Origin: Leptolyngbya sp. SIO1E4
GTDB taxonomy: Bacteria; Cyanobacteriota; Cyanobacteriia; Phormidesmidales; Phormidesmidaceae
Direction: 5' to 3'
Length of the DNA stretch: 64,000 bases
Assembly: GCA_010672825.2 (NCBI GenBank)
Contig: JAAHFU020000003.1
Span: forward strand, 682,001-746,000
Below, piece by piece: positions 45,028-55,132 of this stretch. The notes under the pieces were generated by a model. It was not told the DNA's origin, did no database searches, and worked only from the letters and a program-made list of their open reading frames with translations. Position 1 is the first letter of the stretch. Each line of letters begins with the position of its first letter. The position numbers and the translations under genes are program-made.

Positions 45028-46818
45028 TCAAGGTTTGGATATCTCTGGCACTAAGTCATTGCCTGATTGGACCTGCCATAGCCTGGTGTAGCGCCCACCA
45101 AGACCAAGTAATTCTTCATGAGTCCCCCGCTCCACGATTTGCCCCTTCTCCATGACATAGATGCCGTCGGCCTGACGAATGGTTGAAAGGCGATGAGCAA
45201 TAGCAATAGTGGTTCGATTTTGGGTAATCCCCTGTAAGGATTTCTGGATGGCGGCTTCGGTTTCGTTGTCGGTGGCTGAAGTCGCTTCATCCAGCACTAA
45301 AATCGGCGGGTCTTTGAGCAGGGCACGGGCGATCGCAATCCGCTGTCGCTCTCCCCCAGAGAGCTTCTGCCCCCGTTCGCCCACAATCGTGTCGTAGCCC
45401 TGGGGGAGTTGCTCAATAAATGCGTGGGCTTCGGCCAATTTTGCCACTTGGATAATCTGTGCTTGACTGGCCTCAAAGCTGCCGTAGGCAATATTCTCAG
45501 CCACGGTGCCATGGAACAAAAACACATCCTGGCTGACCCAGCCAATAGCACGACGCAGATCGCTGAGATTCAGGGTCTGAATGTCTTGATCATCGATGAG
45601 AATGTCTCCTTGCTGAGGTGTGTAGAATCGCATCAGCAGCTTGACCAGCGTACTTTTGCCAGAGCCCGTGGCCCCCACAATGCCGATGGTGGCCCCGGCG
45701 GGAATGTGTAAGGAGAGCTGCTGGATGACAGACTGCCGCTGGCGGTAGGCAAAGGTGATGTCTTGAAACGAGATTGCTCCGTGCAGTGTTGTGGGAAAAA
45801 CGATTGCAGGGCTGACAAATTGCTCAACTGAACTGTCCAACAGCCCCATCACTCGCCGCACTGAGGCCATCGCTCGCTGATATTCATCGAGAATCTCCCC
45901 CAGCTCGGTAAAGGGCCAGAGCAAATCTTGCACGATGAACACCATAAAGCCGTAGGTGCCGACGCTGAGCTGTCCTGCCAGCACCGCTCGCCCACCCAGA
46001 TACAGCGTGGCGACAAACCCGAGCAAAATCAGAAATCGCAGCAGCGGCTGAAATGCCGTGCTCAGGGCGATCGCCCGCCGGTTGCTCAGGCGGTAGGCAT
46101 GGCTTTCAGCTTCAACTCGGTTTTGTTCATAGGCTTCGGTGGCAAAGCTTTTGATGGTGGCAATGCCAGAGATATTGTTGGCGATACGACCGCTAATTGC
46201 GCCATTGCGCTCCCGCACTTCCCCGTAGCGCGGAGCCAGCCGCTGCTGGAACCAAAACGTACCCCCCAGAATGAACGGAATCGGCACCATCGCCAGCCAG
46301 GCAATGCCAGGAGCCAAAATCACAAAGCTGAGGCCGACGGCAGCGACACGGGTAAAAAAGTCGATCAGGTCGCGGGCTCCGGTATCGAGAAAGCGTTCTA
46401 GCTGGTTGATGTCGTCATTCAGGATGGCCAGCAGCGTGCCGGTGCTGCGGTCTTCAAAGTAGGCCAGCTCTAGCCGTTGCAGATGACCATAGGCATCGAC
46501 GCGCAGCTCGTGCTGGAGGGTTTGAGCCAGGTTGCGCCAGAGTTTATCTGCGCCATATTGAGTGAGGGATTCTAAACCCCAAACGAGAACAGTGAGCAGG
46601 GAAACCACCAGGAGTTGGGTCTGGACACTCTGGATGCCTAGACGAGCGAGTAGAGAGGCGTCGTGCTGGACGAGGATATCGACGGCAACGCCAATCAGGA
46701 AGGGGGGCGCGAGGTCAAAGAGAGTGCGACTGATAGAGCAGAGGGTGGCAGCGGCGATTTGCAGCTGAAACGGTTTGGCGTAGCGGAGTAGACGCCGCAG
46801 GGGAGGCGTAGTGACCAT
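45028..46818 (-). CDS. ABC exporter, fused permease-ATPase (iron module 1)
   Basis: 596 residues. Six membrane helices fill the first ~310 residues (MsbA/multidrug-type permease). The ATPase follows with Walker [14 protein letters not shown]-loop [21 protein letters not shown], signature KLSGGERQ, Walker [15 protein letters not shown] and H-switch AIAHRLS. It is probably an exporter; its place behind siderophore receptor and binding-protein genes suggests siderophore export or handling, which is inference. Two relatives lie in the island: a frameshifted copy (53322-55099) and a fragment (59940-60182), with long near-identical stretches in the ATPase part. Confidence 0.88.
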   Translation of the reverse strand: MVTTPPLRRLLRYAKPFQLQIAAATLCSISRTLFDLAPPFLIGVAVDILVQHDASLLARLGIQSVQTQLLVVSLLTVLVWGLESLTQYGADKLWRNLAQTLQHELRVDAYGHLQRLELAYFEDRSTGTLLAILNDDINQLERFLDTGARDLIDFFTRVAAVGLSFVILAPGIAWLAMVPIPFILGGTFWFQQRLAPRYGEVRERNGAISGRIANNISGIATIKSFATEAYEQNRVEAESHAYRLSNRRAIALSTAFQPLLRFLILLGFVATLYLGGRAVLAGQLSVGTYGFMVFIVQDLLWPFTELGEILDEYQRAMASVRRVMGLLDSSVEQFVSPAIVFPTTLHGAISFQDITFAYRQRQSVIQQLSLHIPAGATIGIVGATGSGKSTLVKLLMRFYTPQQGDILIDDQDIQTLNLSDLRRAIGWVSQDVFLFHGTVAENIAYGSFEASQAQIIQVAKLAEAHAFIEQLPQGYDTIVGERGQKLSGGERQRIAIARALLKDPPILVLDEATSATDNETEAAIQKSLQGITQNRTTIAIAHRLSTIRQADGIYVMEKGQIVERGTHEELLGLGGRYTRLWQVQSGNDLVPEISKP

Positions 46819-46875
46819 AAATCCTAAATTTTGCTCAAGCTACAATTGGGACTAAACGTGCGTTAGGTGCTGGCA

Positions 46876-47157
46876 ATGTTTCTCACTCTGCTGGTTGGCT
46901 CATTGACAGCGTTAGGCGTTGGCTGGTTTTTCGTCGATGTTTATCGCAATCGGCAAAGGCTGTCTCAAAGGCCAGATCCTGAGGTGGATTTGACCTGTTA
47001 CGAGTTGGGCATCGTTCCAGATGGTGACGACCTTCAGGCGGTTGGTCGGGTCGTGAGTCATAGCAGCCATGCGATCGCAGAAGCCTCTAGTGAGTGTGCA
47101 AGTGGTGGAGTTGGGCATTGTGTAGAGGCGATCGCCCACGTTATTGCTCATTACTGA
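46876..47157 (+). CDS. Small protein with N-terminal membrane helix, uncharacterised
   Basis: 93 residues from the ATG at 46876; a GTG three codons upstream is also possible. FLTLLVGSLTALGVGWFFVDVY is a membrane helix, followed by a polar domain with three Cys residues (DLTCYELGIV, SSECASGGVGHCVEA). It is divergent from the ABC exporter, and iron module 2 has no counterpart. No family is recognised; the ORF may be chance. Confidence 0.35.
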   Translation: MFLTLLVGSLTALGVGWFFVDVYRNRQRLSQRPDPEVDLTCYELGIVPDGDDLQAVGRVVSHSSHAIAEASSECASGGVGHCVEAIAHVIAHY

Positions 47158-47357
47158 TGAAGCAGATTTTCACCATGCTCAGCCTTGCATTTTTGAGTAG
47201 TATCGAGAGCGATTAATCGCAACACTTGGCTGTATGGCTTAAGTGGTATAGCTTAATGAACCGGTTGAGGTTGGCATTCTGAAACAGGAAATTTTGCTGG
47301 CTTATCAGTCGGAATACATGAGAAAATTGCCTGACTTTGTGGTCGGATGGCTTCGAT

Positions 47358-48335
47358 TTACAGAAAAGTGATGAAATATTGATAGAGGTCATCAATAAAG
47401 TGATTGGCTGTAATTGGACCCCATACATCCAAGACTATAGGATGAACTTTCCCATTCTGAACTACGCTAAGGGTTGACCAAATTGGATGCTTCATCATTG
47501 ATGCCAGATCTTCAGCATGCCTTTCATAATTCTGTAGGACAAACAAAAAGTCGGCATCCCAATCAGGCAAAGCCTCAATGCTTAAAGGAGTATAACCATT
47601 AGTTTTTATGCTTTCATGTGCTGAGGAAAATTGTATGCCCAAATCAGCCATGACCTGATTGTAAATCCTATTTCCTAGCTTTTCAGCATAGAATGCTGAG
47701 TCATCAACGCCAATTATAGATATCTCTTTGTCTCTCATTTTCTCTGCAAACTGTTGTCGAAACTCCTCAACTTTCTTGTCATACTCAGCTAAAGACTGCT
47801 GAACCTGACTACTCTTGCCGAGGATTTCAGCTAAATATTCTAAGGTTCTCTTGAAGCCGTTTGTATCTGGATCACTTATCATCACTGTTGGCGCAATCTC
47901 AGACAACAGTGGATAAGACTTTTCTTGCCATTCCAAACCCAAAATTAGATCGGGTTTTAAGCTGACAATTTTTTCTAGTGCGGGTGCTTCCATATCACCG
48001 AGAGCTGGCACATCAGCTATGTATTCACTGAGAACATCCGAAGACATACACACTAAACAGGGAGTGTAGCCGACGGGTTTTAATCCTAGTGTCGAAAGAT
48101 TGTCTAGAAGGAAAAACTCATCTAGTATCACTATTCGCTGAGGAGCTGAGGGTATACAGGCTTCGCCCAGTGCATGTAGAACTGTTCTACATGCTTCTAC
48201 ACTGTTTTTGCTTGCAGATAACATATTTGATTGCGGAGGTACAGACCGGTGACAGGCGGTCACTAATACAAGCGATAAAGCCATCAAAATGAGCGATTTC
48301 ATCCAGGAGAGTGAAGCCTTTCTGATTGCAATCAT
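47358..48335 (-). CDS. Fe3+-siderophore ABC transporter binding lipoprotein (module 1)
   Basis: 325 residues from the ATG at 48335 (ATG at 48302 and GTG at 48341 are alternatives). A lipoprotein signal ends SLVLVTACHRS. The FecB/BtuF-type fold follows: PQRIVILDEFFLLDNLSTLGLKPVGY, LEKIVSLKPDLILGLEW, and a C-terminal lobe from PLSIEALPDWDADFLFVL. It delivers ferric siderophore to an inner-membrane importer, whose permease genes are not in this window. It lies 51 bp downstream of the TonB receptor gene and is likely co-transcribed. Confidence 0.88.
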   Translation of the reverse strand: MIAIRKASLSWMKSLILMALSLVLVTACHRSVPPQSNMLSASKNSVEACRTVLHALGEACIPSAPQRIVILDEFFLLDNLSTLGLKPVGYTPCLVCMSSDVLSEYIADVPALGDMEAPALEKIVSLKPDLILGLEWQEKSYPLLSEIAPTVMISDPDTNGFKRTLEYLAEILGKSSQVQQSLAEYDKKVEEFRQQFAEKMRDKEISIIGVDDSAFYAEKLGNRIYNQVMADLGIQFSSAHESIKTNGYTPLSIEALPDWDADFLFVLQNYERHAEDLASMMKHPIWSTLSVVQNGKVHPIVLDVWGPITANHFIDDLYQYFITFL

Positions 48336-48386
48336 ACTCACGTTTCTCAGTCATCTATAGTTGGCTTACAGAGGGATTTTTATGGG

Positions 48387-50870
48387 CTAGAACTCCCAAC
48401 TAATTGAGCCTGTGATGGTAAAAGGTTCACCTCGTCCGATTAAGGTCGGGCTATCTGCAAAGCTGGCGTAGTCTATGTCAAATAGATTTCGGATGTTAAT
48501 TGCAGCATTAAGTTGGTCTCGACGATAGTACAAGGCTGCATCAGTACGCAGATAGCTATCTAGCTCAAACGAGTTAGCTAGATCACCTTGACGCTCACCA
48601 ACAAAGAACAGCCCTAGACCAAAGCCCAATCCAGCAAGGTCGCCCGCTTGAATTTCATAGGTCGTCCACAGACTAGCCTGATTGAAAGGGACGTTATTTA
48701 ACTGATTGCCAACAGAGATGTCATTATCCTCTGTTACTTCTGCATCAGTGTAGGCATAGGATAAAATCACATTCCATCCAGGAAGAATTTCACCGGCTAC
48801 ATCTAGCTCAACACCTTGGCTTCGTGCCTCTCCAGTCTGAATAGAAAACACAGGGTTTTCAGGATCAGGCGTAGTTATATTAGTGCGAGTTAGATGATAA
48901 GCTACCAGGCTTGTCGATAATCTGCCTTCTAGGAAATCAAGTTTAGTGCCAATTTCATACTGAGTGCCTCTCGTCGGCTCAAATACTTCCCCATCTGGGT
49001 TGAATTCTGTGGTTTGGCGAAAAGAGCGACTATAGCTAGCATAAAGTGAAACTGTATCGCTGGGTTGATACACTAACCCAACACGAGGACTAAAAGCACC
49101 ATCATTAATCGTAGGCTCGTCAATATCATTAGTGATATCGTCTTCTCTGTAGTATGCCCAATCGTAGCGCCCGCCAATTAGCAGCTTCAAGTTGTCACTA
49201 AATTCGATCTGGTCCTGAAGATAGACCCCGTAAGTTTCAGCCAATCGCTCAGATTCAAAATCTTGATTCAAGTCAGTAGGTCGTGTAACGTCATAATCTG
49301 GATTAAGCGAATCTAGAAGCGGTAGCAGTATTTGACTGCTGAAAGATTCAAATCGTTGAAAGGCGTTCTCATAATCAACGCCTACTAATAGTTGATGTGA
49401 GATCGAGCCTGTATTGAAACTGCCAAGTAAGTCGACCTGCCCAAAATAAGTATCATCTGATTGGGTGCGATCAAGATAGAAAAGCTCTACAAAACGGTCA
49501 TCCACAATGCCAATAGGAACCGCAAACCTTTGCCTTGGAACGCTAAAATTATTTGCGGAAAAGGCAGTACGAAGTCGCAGATTTTCATTAAATTCATGAC
49601 CTAGTGAAAATCCATATTTATGACTTACCCTCTCGTCAAAGGTGAGCTCCCGGTTGCCCCAGACATTGACATCTCTGAGCAAAAAACTACCGTCGCTGCG
49701 TGCAACCGTGTGAAGGCTGCCGTAAAGATCTCCAGCATATCTACTGTACTCATAGTACAAATCTAAGCTCGTTCTATCTCCTATATCAAATGTGATCGAA
49801 GGTGCAATTAATGTGTTGTTTCTACCACCACCTTCGAAATAACCATCTTCACTGCTGTAGGCAGCGATGAATCGATAAAGAACAGATTCATCGCTTGTTA
49901 ATGGTCCTGTCAAATCGACACTAGGCTGATAAAGCCCAGGATTACCAACCTCAAAAGCGAGATTGTAATAAGGTTCACTGAGGGGCTGTCTAGTAATCGT
50001 GTTGATAACTCCACCAGGTTCCAACGCTCCATACAAGACAGATGAAGGTCCCTTCAGTACCTCTACTCGCTCAATTGCGACGACAGGTTCTTCTGGAATA
50101 AGCGAAAATGTATCTCCTATACGATTACCATTTCGAAGTTGCGACGTTCCATTGGTTGAAAATCCTCTGAAGATTCTGAAAATTGTATCTCCACCATCAA
50201 TAACACCACTGACGGTTTCTATCGCTTCATTGACGGTTCGTACATTGCGATCTTCTAGCACTTGACGTGGCACCACCTGAATCGACTGAGGAATGTCTCT
50301 CAGCGGCGTATCTGTCCGCGTCGCGGTGGTTGCACTCGACGGGTTGTATCCCTCATCCACTTCCCCCGTCACCACAATCTGAATCGCCTCATTCGCCTCG
50401 CCCGCCTGGGCCATCCCCGGTACTACGCTTAGCGTCAGCCCTGCTGCATTGCTGCCCACGGCCACCTCCGGCACTGCATCCGCCCCAGTAATCACCACCT
50501 GCACTCGATCGCCCGCCAGCGGCGACACCTGCACCAGGGCAATGCCCTCAGCCGGGGCAAATTCCTCAAACCCCTCCCCCACCAGCACCGCATTGGGAAT
50601 CTCTACAATCAGCGCATCGCCCGAAACCGACGTAGTTGGCTCCACCAGGGTGCCATCTGCCGTCTCCAGCACCACCTGCAAACCCGCATCGGTCGCCTCC
50701 ACCCGCACGTCGGTAATCTGCACCAGTGACGCCTCAATCTGGGCTAGCCATTCGGTCACCGTCGTTGCCGGTGCCGTCGCCTGATTCACATCCTGGGCCT
50801 GGGCAGACAGCCCCGCCAATACCAACACTCCAGCCAACGGTAACGATACAGAACCTAACCACAAGCGCAT
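48387..50870 (-). CDS. TonB-dependent siderophore receptor with AMIN domain (module 1)
   Basis: 827 residues. Signal peptide (to about AQAQ), then an AMIN domain (about 38-150; VTEWLAQIEASLVQITDVRV), a TonB-box-like IQIVVTGEV, the plug (TPLRDIPQSIQVVPRQVL, VERVEVLKGPSSVLYGALEPGGVINTITRQPL) and a beta barrel ending in the terminal aromatic of FTITGSISWEF. AMIN-TonB receptor fusions are characteristic of cyanobacteria. It imports ferric siderophores across the outer membrane. An inverted repeat lies 29-46 bp upstream of its start. A Uma2 gene separates it from its AraC regulator. Confidence 0.93.
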   Translation of the reverse strand: MRLWLGSVSLPLAGVLVLAGLSAQAQDVNQATAPATTVTEWLAQIEASLVQITDVRVEATDAGLQVVLETADGTLVEPTTSVSGDALIVEIPNAVLVGEGFEEFAPAEGIALVQVSPLAGDRVQVVITGADAVPEVAVGSNAAGLTLSVVPGMAQAGEANEAIQIVVTGEVDEGYNPSSATTATRTDTPLRDIPQSIQVVPRQVLEDRNVRTVNEAIETVSGVIDGGDTIFRIFRGFSTNGTSQLRNGNRIGDTFSLIPEEPVVAIERVEVLKGPSSVLYGALEPGGVINTITRQPLSEPYYNLAFEVGNPGLYQPSVDLTGPLTSDESVLYRFIAAYSSEDGYFEGGGRNNTLIAPSITFDIGDRTSLDLYYEYSRYAGDLYGSLHTVARSDGSFLLRDVNVWGNRELTFDERVSHKYGFSLGHEFNENLRLRTAFSANNFSVPRQRFAVPIGIVDDRFVELFYLDRTQSDDTYFGQVDLLGSFNTGSISHQLLVGVDYENAFQRFESFSSQILLPLLDSLNPDYDVTRPTDLNQDFESERLAETYGVYLQDQIEFSDNLKLLIGGRYDWAYYREDDITNDIDEPTINDGAFSPRVGLVYQPSDTVSLYASYSRSFRQTTEFNPDGEVFEPTRGTQYEIGTKLDFLEGRLSTSLVAYHLTRTNITTPDPENPVFSIQTGEARSQGVELDVAGEILPGWNVILSYAYTDAEVTEDNDISVGNQLNNVPFNQASLWTTYEIQAGDLAGLGFGLGLFFVGERQGDLANSFELDSYLRTDAALYYRRDQLNAAINIRNLFDIDYASFADSPTLIGRGEPFTITGSISWEF

Positions 50871-50898
50871 GTCTAATCCTCACACCAATGCTTTGTTG

Positions 50899-50916
50899 GC
50901 AATCGTTCTTGATTGC
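50899..50916. promoter_or_regulatory. Inverted repeat upstream of receptor gene 1
   Basis: GCAATC-GTTCTT-GATTGC: two perfect 6-bp arms with a 6-bp spacer, 29-46 bp upstream of the receptor's start codon. It could be an operator or a leader hairpin. A different inverted repeat with the same spacer length occupies the same position in module 2. Confidence 0.45.
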
Positions 50917-51108
50917 ATTGCGAGGAGTGTAGGTAAATCGATATAGAGGCGTCTACTCAAATCCGGTCAACGATCCGAATCCGGCCCAGATGTCTGTTTT
51001 TTCTGGGTATTCTCTGCCGTTGGGTCGCTCTATTTCATTCACTTTGGGGTATGCCCGTAAGGCCCCTGGCACTAAGCCATAATGGAACGGTCGGGTTTTT
51101 TGCTACCC

Positions 51109-51966
51109 ATGACCCAGCCTCTGCTAAGCACCGAGCCCGCTGATGCCGAGTTCGCCCCTATTGATGAACTAGACATCAGCCACCTCATCCTTGAAGACGA
51201 CGTCCCTGTGGATAATTTTCAGTCTGCCCAGCAGCAACGTCTACTGGTCGATGCCTTGTGCAGTAACGATATTCTGCCGCTGCCCTTTATCGCAGAAGCC
51301 AACGTCGGCCTATTTTACAAGCTCAGAGGCGAACCGATTGTCCCCGATATGCTGCTGAGCCTGGGGGTACAGCGGGCTGAAGATTTGAGCCAGCGGCGTC
51401 ATCGGGCCTACTTTGTTTGGGAATTTGGCAAAGTTCCCGAGGTCTGCATCGAAGTGGTTTCTAACCAGGAAGGGGATGAGCTGGGACCCAGTCTCAAATC
51501 CCAGCGAAAAGGGAAGACGGTCGGCAAAAAAGACATCTATGCCCAAATTGGCGTGCCCTACTACGTTGTCTTTGACCCACTGCGACAGCTTCAAGGTGAG
51601 GCCGACATGAACGGGGCATTGCTTCGGGTCTGGCATATCGTTTCGGGCCGATACCAGGAACTGACACCTGAGCCAGGGATTGCAACTGTTGGGCCGTCCA
51701 TCTTGCTAGAGACGCTTGGGGTAGGACTGACTCTGTGGCAGGGGCCGTATGAGGAAAAGATCCCTCGGCTGTGGCTGCGCTGGTGTGATTCTCAGGGTCA
51801 GGTATTGCCAACTGGGGCCGAAGGCAAAGTACTAGAACGTCAGCGAGCCGATGCTGAGGCGCAACGAGCCAACGTTGAGGCGCAACGAGCTGAGACCGGG
51901 CGCCAACGGGCCGAGCGGCTGGCGGCAAGACTCAAGCAACTGGGGATCGACCCTGATGACGTTTAG
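51109..51966 (+). CDS. Uma2-family (DUF820) protein, putative endonuclease
   Basis: 285 residues from the ATG at 51109 (an ATG at 51082 is also in frame). The PD-(D/E)xK-like core is visible: VDNFQSAQQQRLLVDAL, VPDMLLSLGV, VCIEVVSNQEGDELG and KKDIYAQIGVPYYVVFDP. The C terminus has repeated QRA(D/N)xEAQRA units, a coiled coil common in this family. Uma2 genes are very numerous in cyanobacteria and their role is unsettled. Here it is inserted, on the opposite strand, between the AraC and TonB-receptor genes of module 1; module 2 lacks it. Confidence 0.85.
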   Translation: MTQPLLSTEPADAEFAPIDELDISHLILEDDVPVDNFQSAQQQRLLVDALCSNDILPLPFIAEANVGLFYKLRGEPIVPDMLLSLGVQRAEDLSQRRHRAYFVWEFGKVPEVCIEVVSNQEGDELGPSLKSQRKGKTVGKKDIYAQIGVPYYVVFDPLRQLQGEADMNGALLRVWHIVSGRYQELTPEPGIATVGPSILLETLGVGLTLWQGPYEEKIPRLWLRWCDSQGQVLPTGAEGKVLERQRADAEAQRANVEAQRAETGRQRAERLAARLKQLGIDPDDV

Positions 51967-52001
51967 GGGCCAATAAATAGTCCGCAATCTAGCTGCTCAC
52001 C

Positions 52002-52991
52002 CTACGACTGAGCTGATATCACACCCAGCGCACACTGTCTGGGCGTGATGCCAAACCGACGCTTAAAGGCCGCAGCAAAGTGACCGGGATTGCTGTAGCC
52101 GCAGCAGTGAACCACCTCTGTAACGCTCAGGTCGGTATCGCGCAGCAACCGCTCGGCCAGAGCCAGGCGCTGCTCGGTCAGGTAGCCCAAAACGGTGGTA
52201 CCAAACAGCTGCTTAAAGCCGCGCCGCAGGGTGCGATCGCTCACCCCCACCCGCTGTGCCAGCGTCGTTTGACAGGGCGGGGTTTCGAGGTGCGATCGCA
52301 AAATTGCCGCCGCCTGCTGCACCCGCGCCATGGTCTCTGGTTTGAGCATCCGGTTTTGGCAAACCGGAGTGCTTATTCCTTCTAGCTGCAGTGCCATCAG
52401 CTCAAACACTTTACCCTGTAGGTAGAGGCGTTTGGTCACTCCAGAAAATGGACAATCAATGATTTGCCGCACCACCGCCCGAATCGCCCCTGTTGTCGGT
52501 GATGAAAATACTTGTTGTGGTTGCTCATCACCCGGAACCAAGACATCAAGTGTTGGCTGCAGTTTGCTTTCTGAGTTACCAAAAAGCTGCGCCAGCAGAT
52601 GGGGCTGGACATGGACGATCACCCCTACCTGGTGCTGAGCCCCAGGAAAAAAGGTTCGCACTGGGGTTTGGATGCCACTGCCGCCAACATAGCCCCAATT
52701 GGCATCCTGATAAATAAAATCGCCGCTATCAGCAACACCCGATACATACACCATAAACTGCACCGGATGCTGGTTTTCAGGAATGTGGATGGCAATATCC
52801 TGGTAAGTGCTGTCAAATATGTGTAGCTCTACACCAGGCTGTAGAGCTACCTCTCGCTCATACCCTTTTCCCAATTGCGGCGGTATCTTAGAAATCGTTT
52901 CTAGACCATCGGCAGAGGTGACGGGCATAAACTGCTGATGAGTCTCTAGCCATAGGGCGTCACTTGCGCTTTGACTGAGTTCGAAGACCAT
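52002..52991 (-). CDS. AraC-family (PchR-like) regulator (module 1)
   Basis: 329 residues. The C-terminal double helix-turn-helix is clear (LETPPCQTTLAQRVGVSDRT, LRRGFKQLFGTTVLGYL, VTEVVHCCGYSNPGHFAAAF, FGITPRQC). The N-terminal part (YEREVALQPGVELHIFDSTY, HPVQFMVYVSG) is the ligand-sensing half seen in PchR-type siderophore regulators. It likely activates the downstream receptor operon when siderophore is bound. It is paralogous to the regulator at 58879-59886; both share the stretch IIDCPFxGxTKRLYLQxKVFELMALQLxGIS. Two direct AAAAGCT boxes (53001 and 53026) lie just upstream. Confidence 0.88.
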   Translation of the reverse strand: MVFELSQSASDALWLETHQQFMPVTSADGLETISKIPPQLGKGYEREVALQPGVELHIFDSTYQDIAIHIPENQHPVQFMVYVSGVADSGDFIYQDANWGYVGGSGIQTPVRTFFPGAQHQVGVIVHVQPHLLAQLFGNSESKLQPTLDVLVPGDEQPQQVFSSPTTGAIRAVVRQIIDCPFSGVTKRLYLQGKVFELMALQLEGISTPVCQNRMLKPETMARVQQAAAILRSHLETPPCQTTLAQRVGVSDRTLRRGFKQLFGTTVLGYLTEQRLALAERLLRDTDLSVTEVVHCCGYSNPGHFAAAFKRRFGITPRQCALGVISAQS

Positions 52992-53321
52992 GGGAGATAG
53001 AAAAGCTTTTGATTATATTAATGGGAAAAGCTCTCAATAGCGATATCTTCCAGGCTTTATTTCTGTCCAGCTGGTCCTCTACAGCCGGTTTCCACATTGT
53101 TGCCGTCAGGATCGATTCAAATAAGCCGCACAATAGGCGCGTGAAAAAAAGGGGAGGAAAGCTGGAAAACACCTTCTCTGGGCCTCACTTCTAGCTCAAG
53201 CCGACTGTACTTCCAGTTCTGGATACCACCGCTCGAAGGTCCCCCGCCAGTCGCCATCAAAAACGCGCGTCCTGACCTGTAGGCGAAACCGGAGGTTTGA
53301 GGTCAAATGCTCCCGCTAGTC
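52992..53321. other. Junction between iron modules with gene scraps
   Basis: 330 bp between regulator 1 and the frameshifted exporter. It holds a VOC-like scrap (53075-53142) and a 39-codon open minus-strand frame (53196-53315; ends FDGDWRGTFERWYPELEVQSA in part) that looks protein-like but is unassigned. The regulator 1 promoter must be at its left end. Confidence 0.4.
53075..53142 (-). pseudogene. Scrap of a VOC/glyoxalase-fold protein
   Basis: One minus-strand frame reads YCAAYLNRS and, after a one-base shift, IDPDGNNVETGC. 'AAY-x-DPDGNNVE' is the C-terminal signature of VOC-superfamily proteins. Only about 25 codons remain. Short, so the call is tentative. Confidence 0.3.
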
Positions 53322-55099
53322 CTAGCTAAGCTGTTTTATCCGCGCTAAGTCATTGCCTGATTGAACTTGCCATAGCTTGGCATAGCGCCCGCCAAAGCCA
53401 AGCAATTCCTCGTGGGTTCCCTGCTCCACAATTTGCCCTGCCTCCATCACATAAATGCAGTCAGCCTGGCGAATCGTTGAGAGGCGATGGGCGATCGCGA
53501 TCGTTGTGCGGTTCTGTGTAATCTTGGCCAAGGATTTCTGAATCGACGCTTCTGTTTCATTATCGACGGCAGATGTGGCTTCATCCAAAACGAGAATGGG
53601 TGGGTCTTTGAGGACGGCACGGGCGATCGCGAGCCGCTGCCGCTGTCCGCCGGAAAGCTTTTGCCCGCGCTCACCGACAATCGTGTCATACCCCTGGGGC
53701 AACTCTTCAATAAAGGCGTGCGCTTCGGCCAACTTTGCCGCTTGGATAATCTGTGCTTGACTCGCCTCAAAGCTGCCGTAGGCAATGTTCTCCGCCACGG
53801 TGCCATGGAACAAAAACACATCTTGACTGACCCAACCAATGGCACGACGCAGGTCCCAGACGTTGAGGTCGCGAAGGTCGAGGCCGTCAATCAAAACGCG
53901 GCCCTGCTGCACCTCATAAAAGCGCAGTAAGAGTTTGACCAGGGTGCTTTTGCCAGAGCCTGTTGCGCCTACAATGCCAATGGTGGCTCCGGCTGGGATG
54001 TGTAGTGACACGTCGGTGAGCACGGGGTAGCGTCCGCTGTAGGCAAAGGTCACCTGCTCGAACTGCACAGACCCACCGACCGTGTTCAGCGGCAGGGGGC
54101 GAACGCCGGTAGGAATCGCGATCGGCGTATCCAGCAAGCCCATCACCCGCCGCACGGAGGCCATCGCTCGCTGGTACTCATCCACGACTTCACCCAGTTC
54201 AGTAAAGGGCCAGAGCAATCGCTGACTGATGAAGACCATAAAGCCGTAAGTGCCGGGAGATAGACGCCCCTGCGCGACCGCGATCCCCCCCAGAAACAGG
54301 GTCGCCGTAAAGCCGATAAGAATGACAATCCTAATCAGGGGCACAAAGGCGGCGCTGAGGGCGATCGCTTCGGCATTGCTGTGACACTTTCGACAGCGAC
54401 GCGATCACGCTCAAACGCTTCGGCAGTGAAGCTTTTGATGGTGGCCATGCCGGATAGGTTATTAGTCAAGCGACGGCTAATCAGCCCGCTTTTTTCCCGC
54501 ACGTCGGCATAGCGGGGTGCTAGCTTCACCTGAAACCGACTCGACCCCCAGAGAACGAAGGGGATGGGTACCATGGCCCAGCCAGAGACACCGGGGGCGA
54601 GGAGGATAAAGGTGCTGCCGACACAGAGAACGGTGGTGAGGAAGTGGAGAATATCGTGAGCCCCGAAGTTGAGAAAGCGCTCTAGCTGGTTGATGTCGTC
54701 GTTCAGCACGGAGAGCACTGTGCCGGTGCTGCGATCTTCTAGATAGCTGAGTTCGAGATCCTGCAGGTGGCTGTAGGCATCGACGCGCAGGTCGTGCTGT
54801 AGGGTTTGGGCGAGGTTGCGCCAGAGGCGGCTGTAGCCATATTCGGTAAGGGATTCCAGACTCCAGATGAGCAGAGTAAGGAGAGAGAGAACGGCAAGCT
54901 GGGTGGTAAGGCTGGTGAAGCCGAAGCGGGCAATCAGCGAACTTTCTTCGTTGACGACGACATCGATGGCGATGCCGATGAGATAGGGGGGAGCGAGGTC
55001 GAAGATGGTGTTGAGGATGGAGCAGGCAAGGGCACTCCCAATCTGAAGTTGATAAGGCTTGCCATAGCGGAGTAGACGCAGCAGAGGAAGACGAATCAT
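53322..55099 (-). pseudogene. ABC exporter, frameshifted (iron module 2)
   Basis: The first frame from the ATG at 55099 (MIRLPLLRLLRYGKPYQLQ) matches the N-terminal permease half of the exporter at 45028-46818. It goes out of frame near 54385-54395, after ERDRVAVES, and continues as a second frame with ...[18 protein letters not shown] and a complete ATPase domain ([34 protein letters not shown]). Compared with module 1, the segment HAYRLSN is shortened at the break, so a small deletion is likely. A second start near 54344 could give a half protein. Sequencing error cannot be excluded. Confidence 0.8.
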
Positions 55100-55132
55100 A
55101 ATACTGGACGATGAAAACATTCAAATAAAGCA

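Noticed and set aside
50267-50932. Plus-strand ORFs opposite the receptor's AMIN region
   Set aside because: Pro/Ser/Thr-rich shadows of the minus-strand TonB receptor with no independent support.
53196-53315. Small gene between the iron modules
   Set aside because: Only 39 codons, no start codon and no recognisable family; noted as a scrap in the junction feature.
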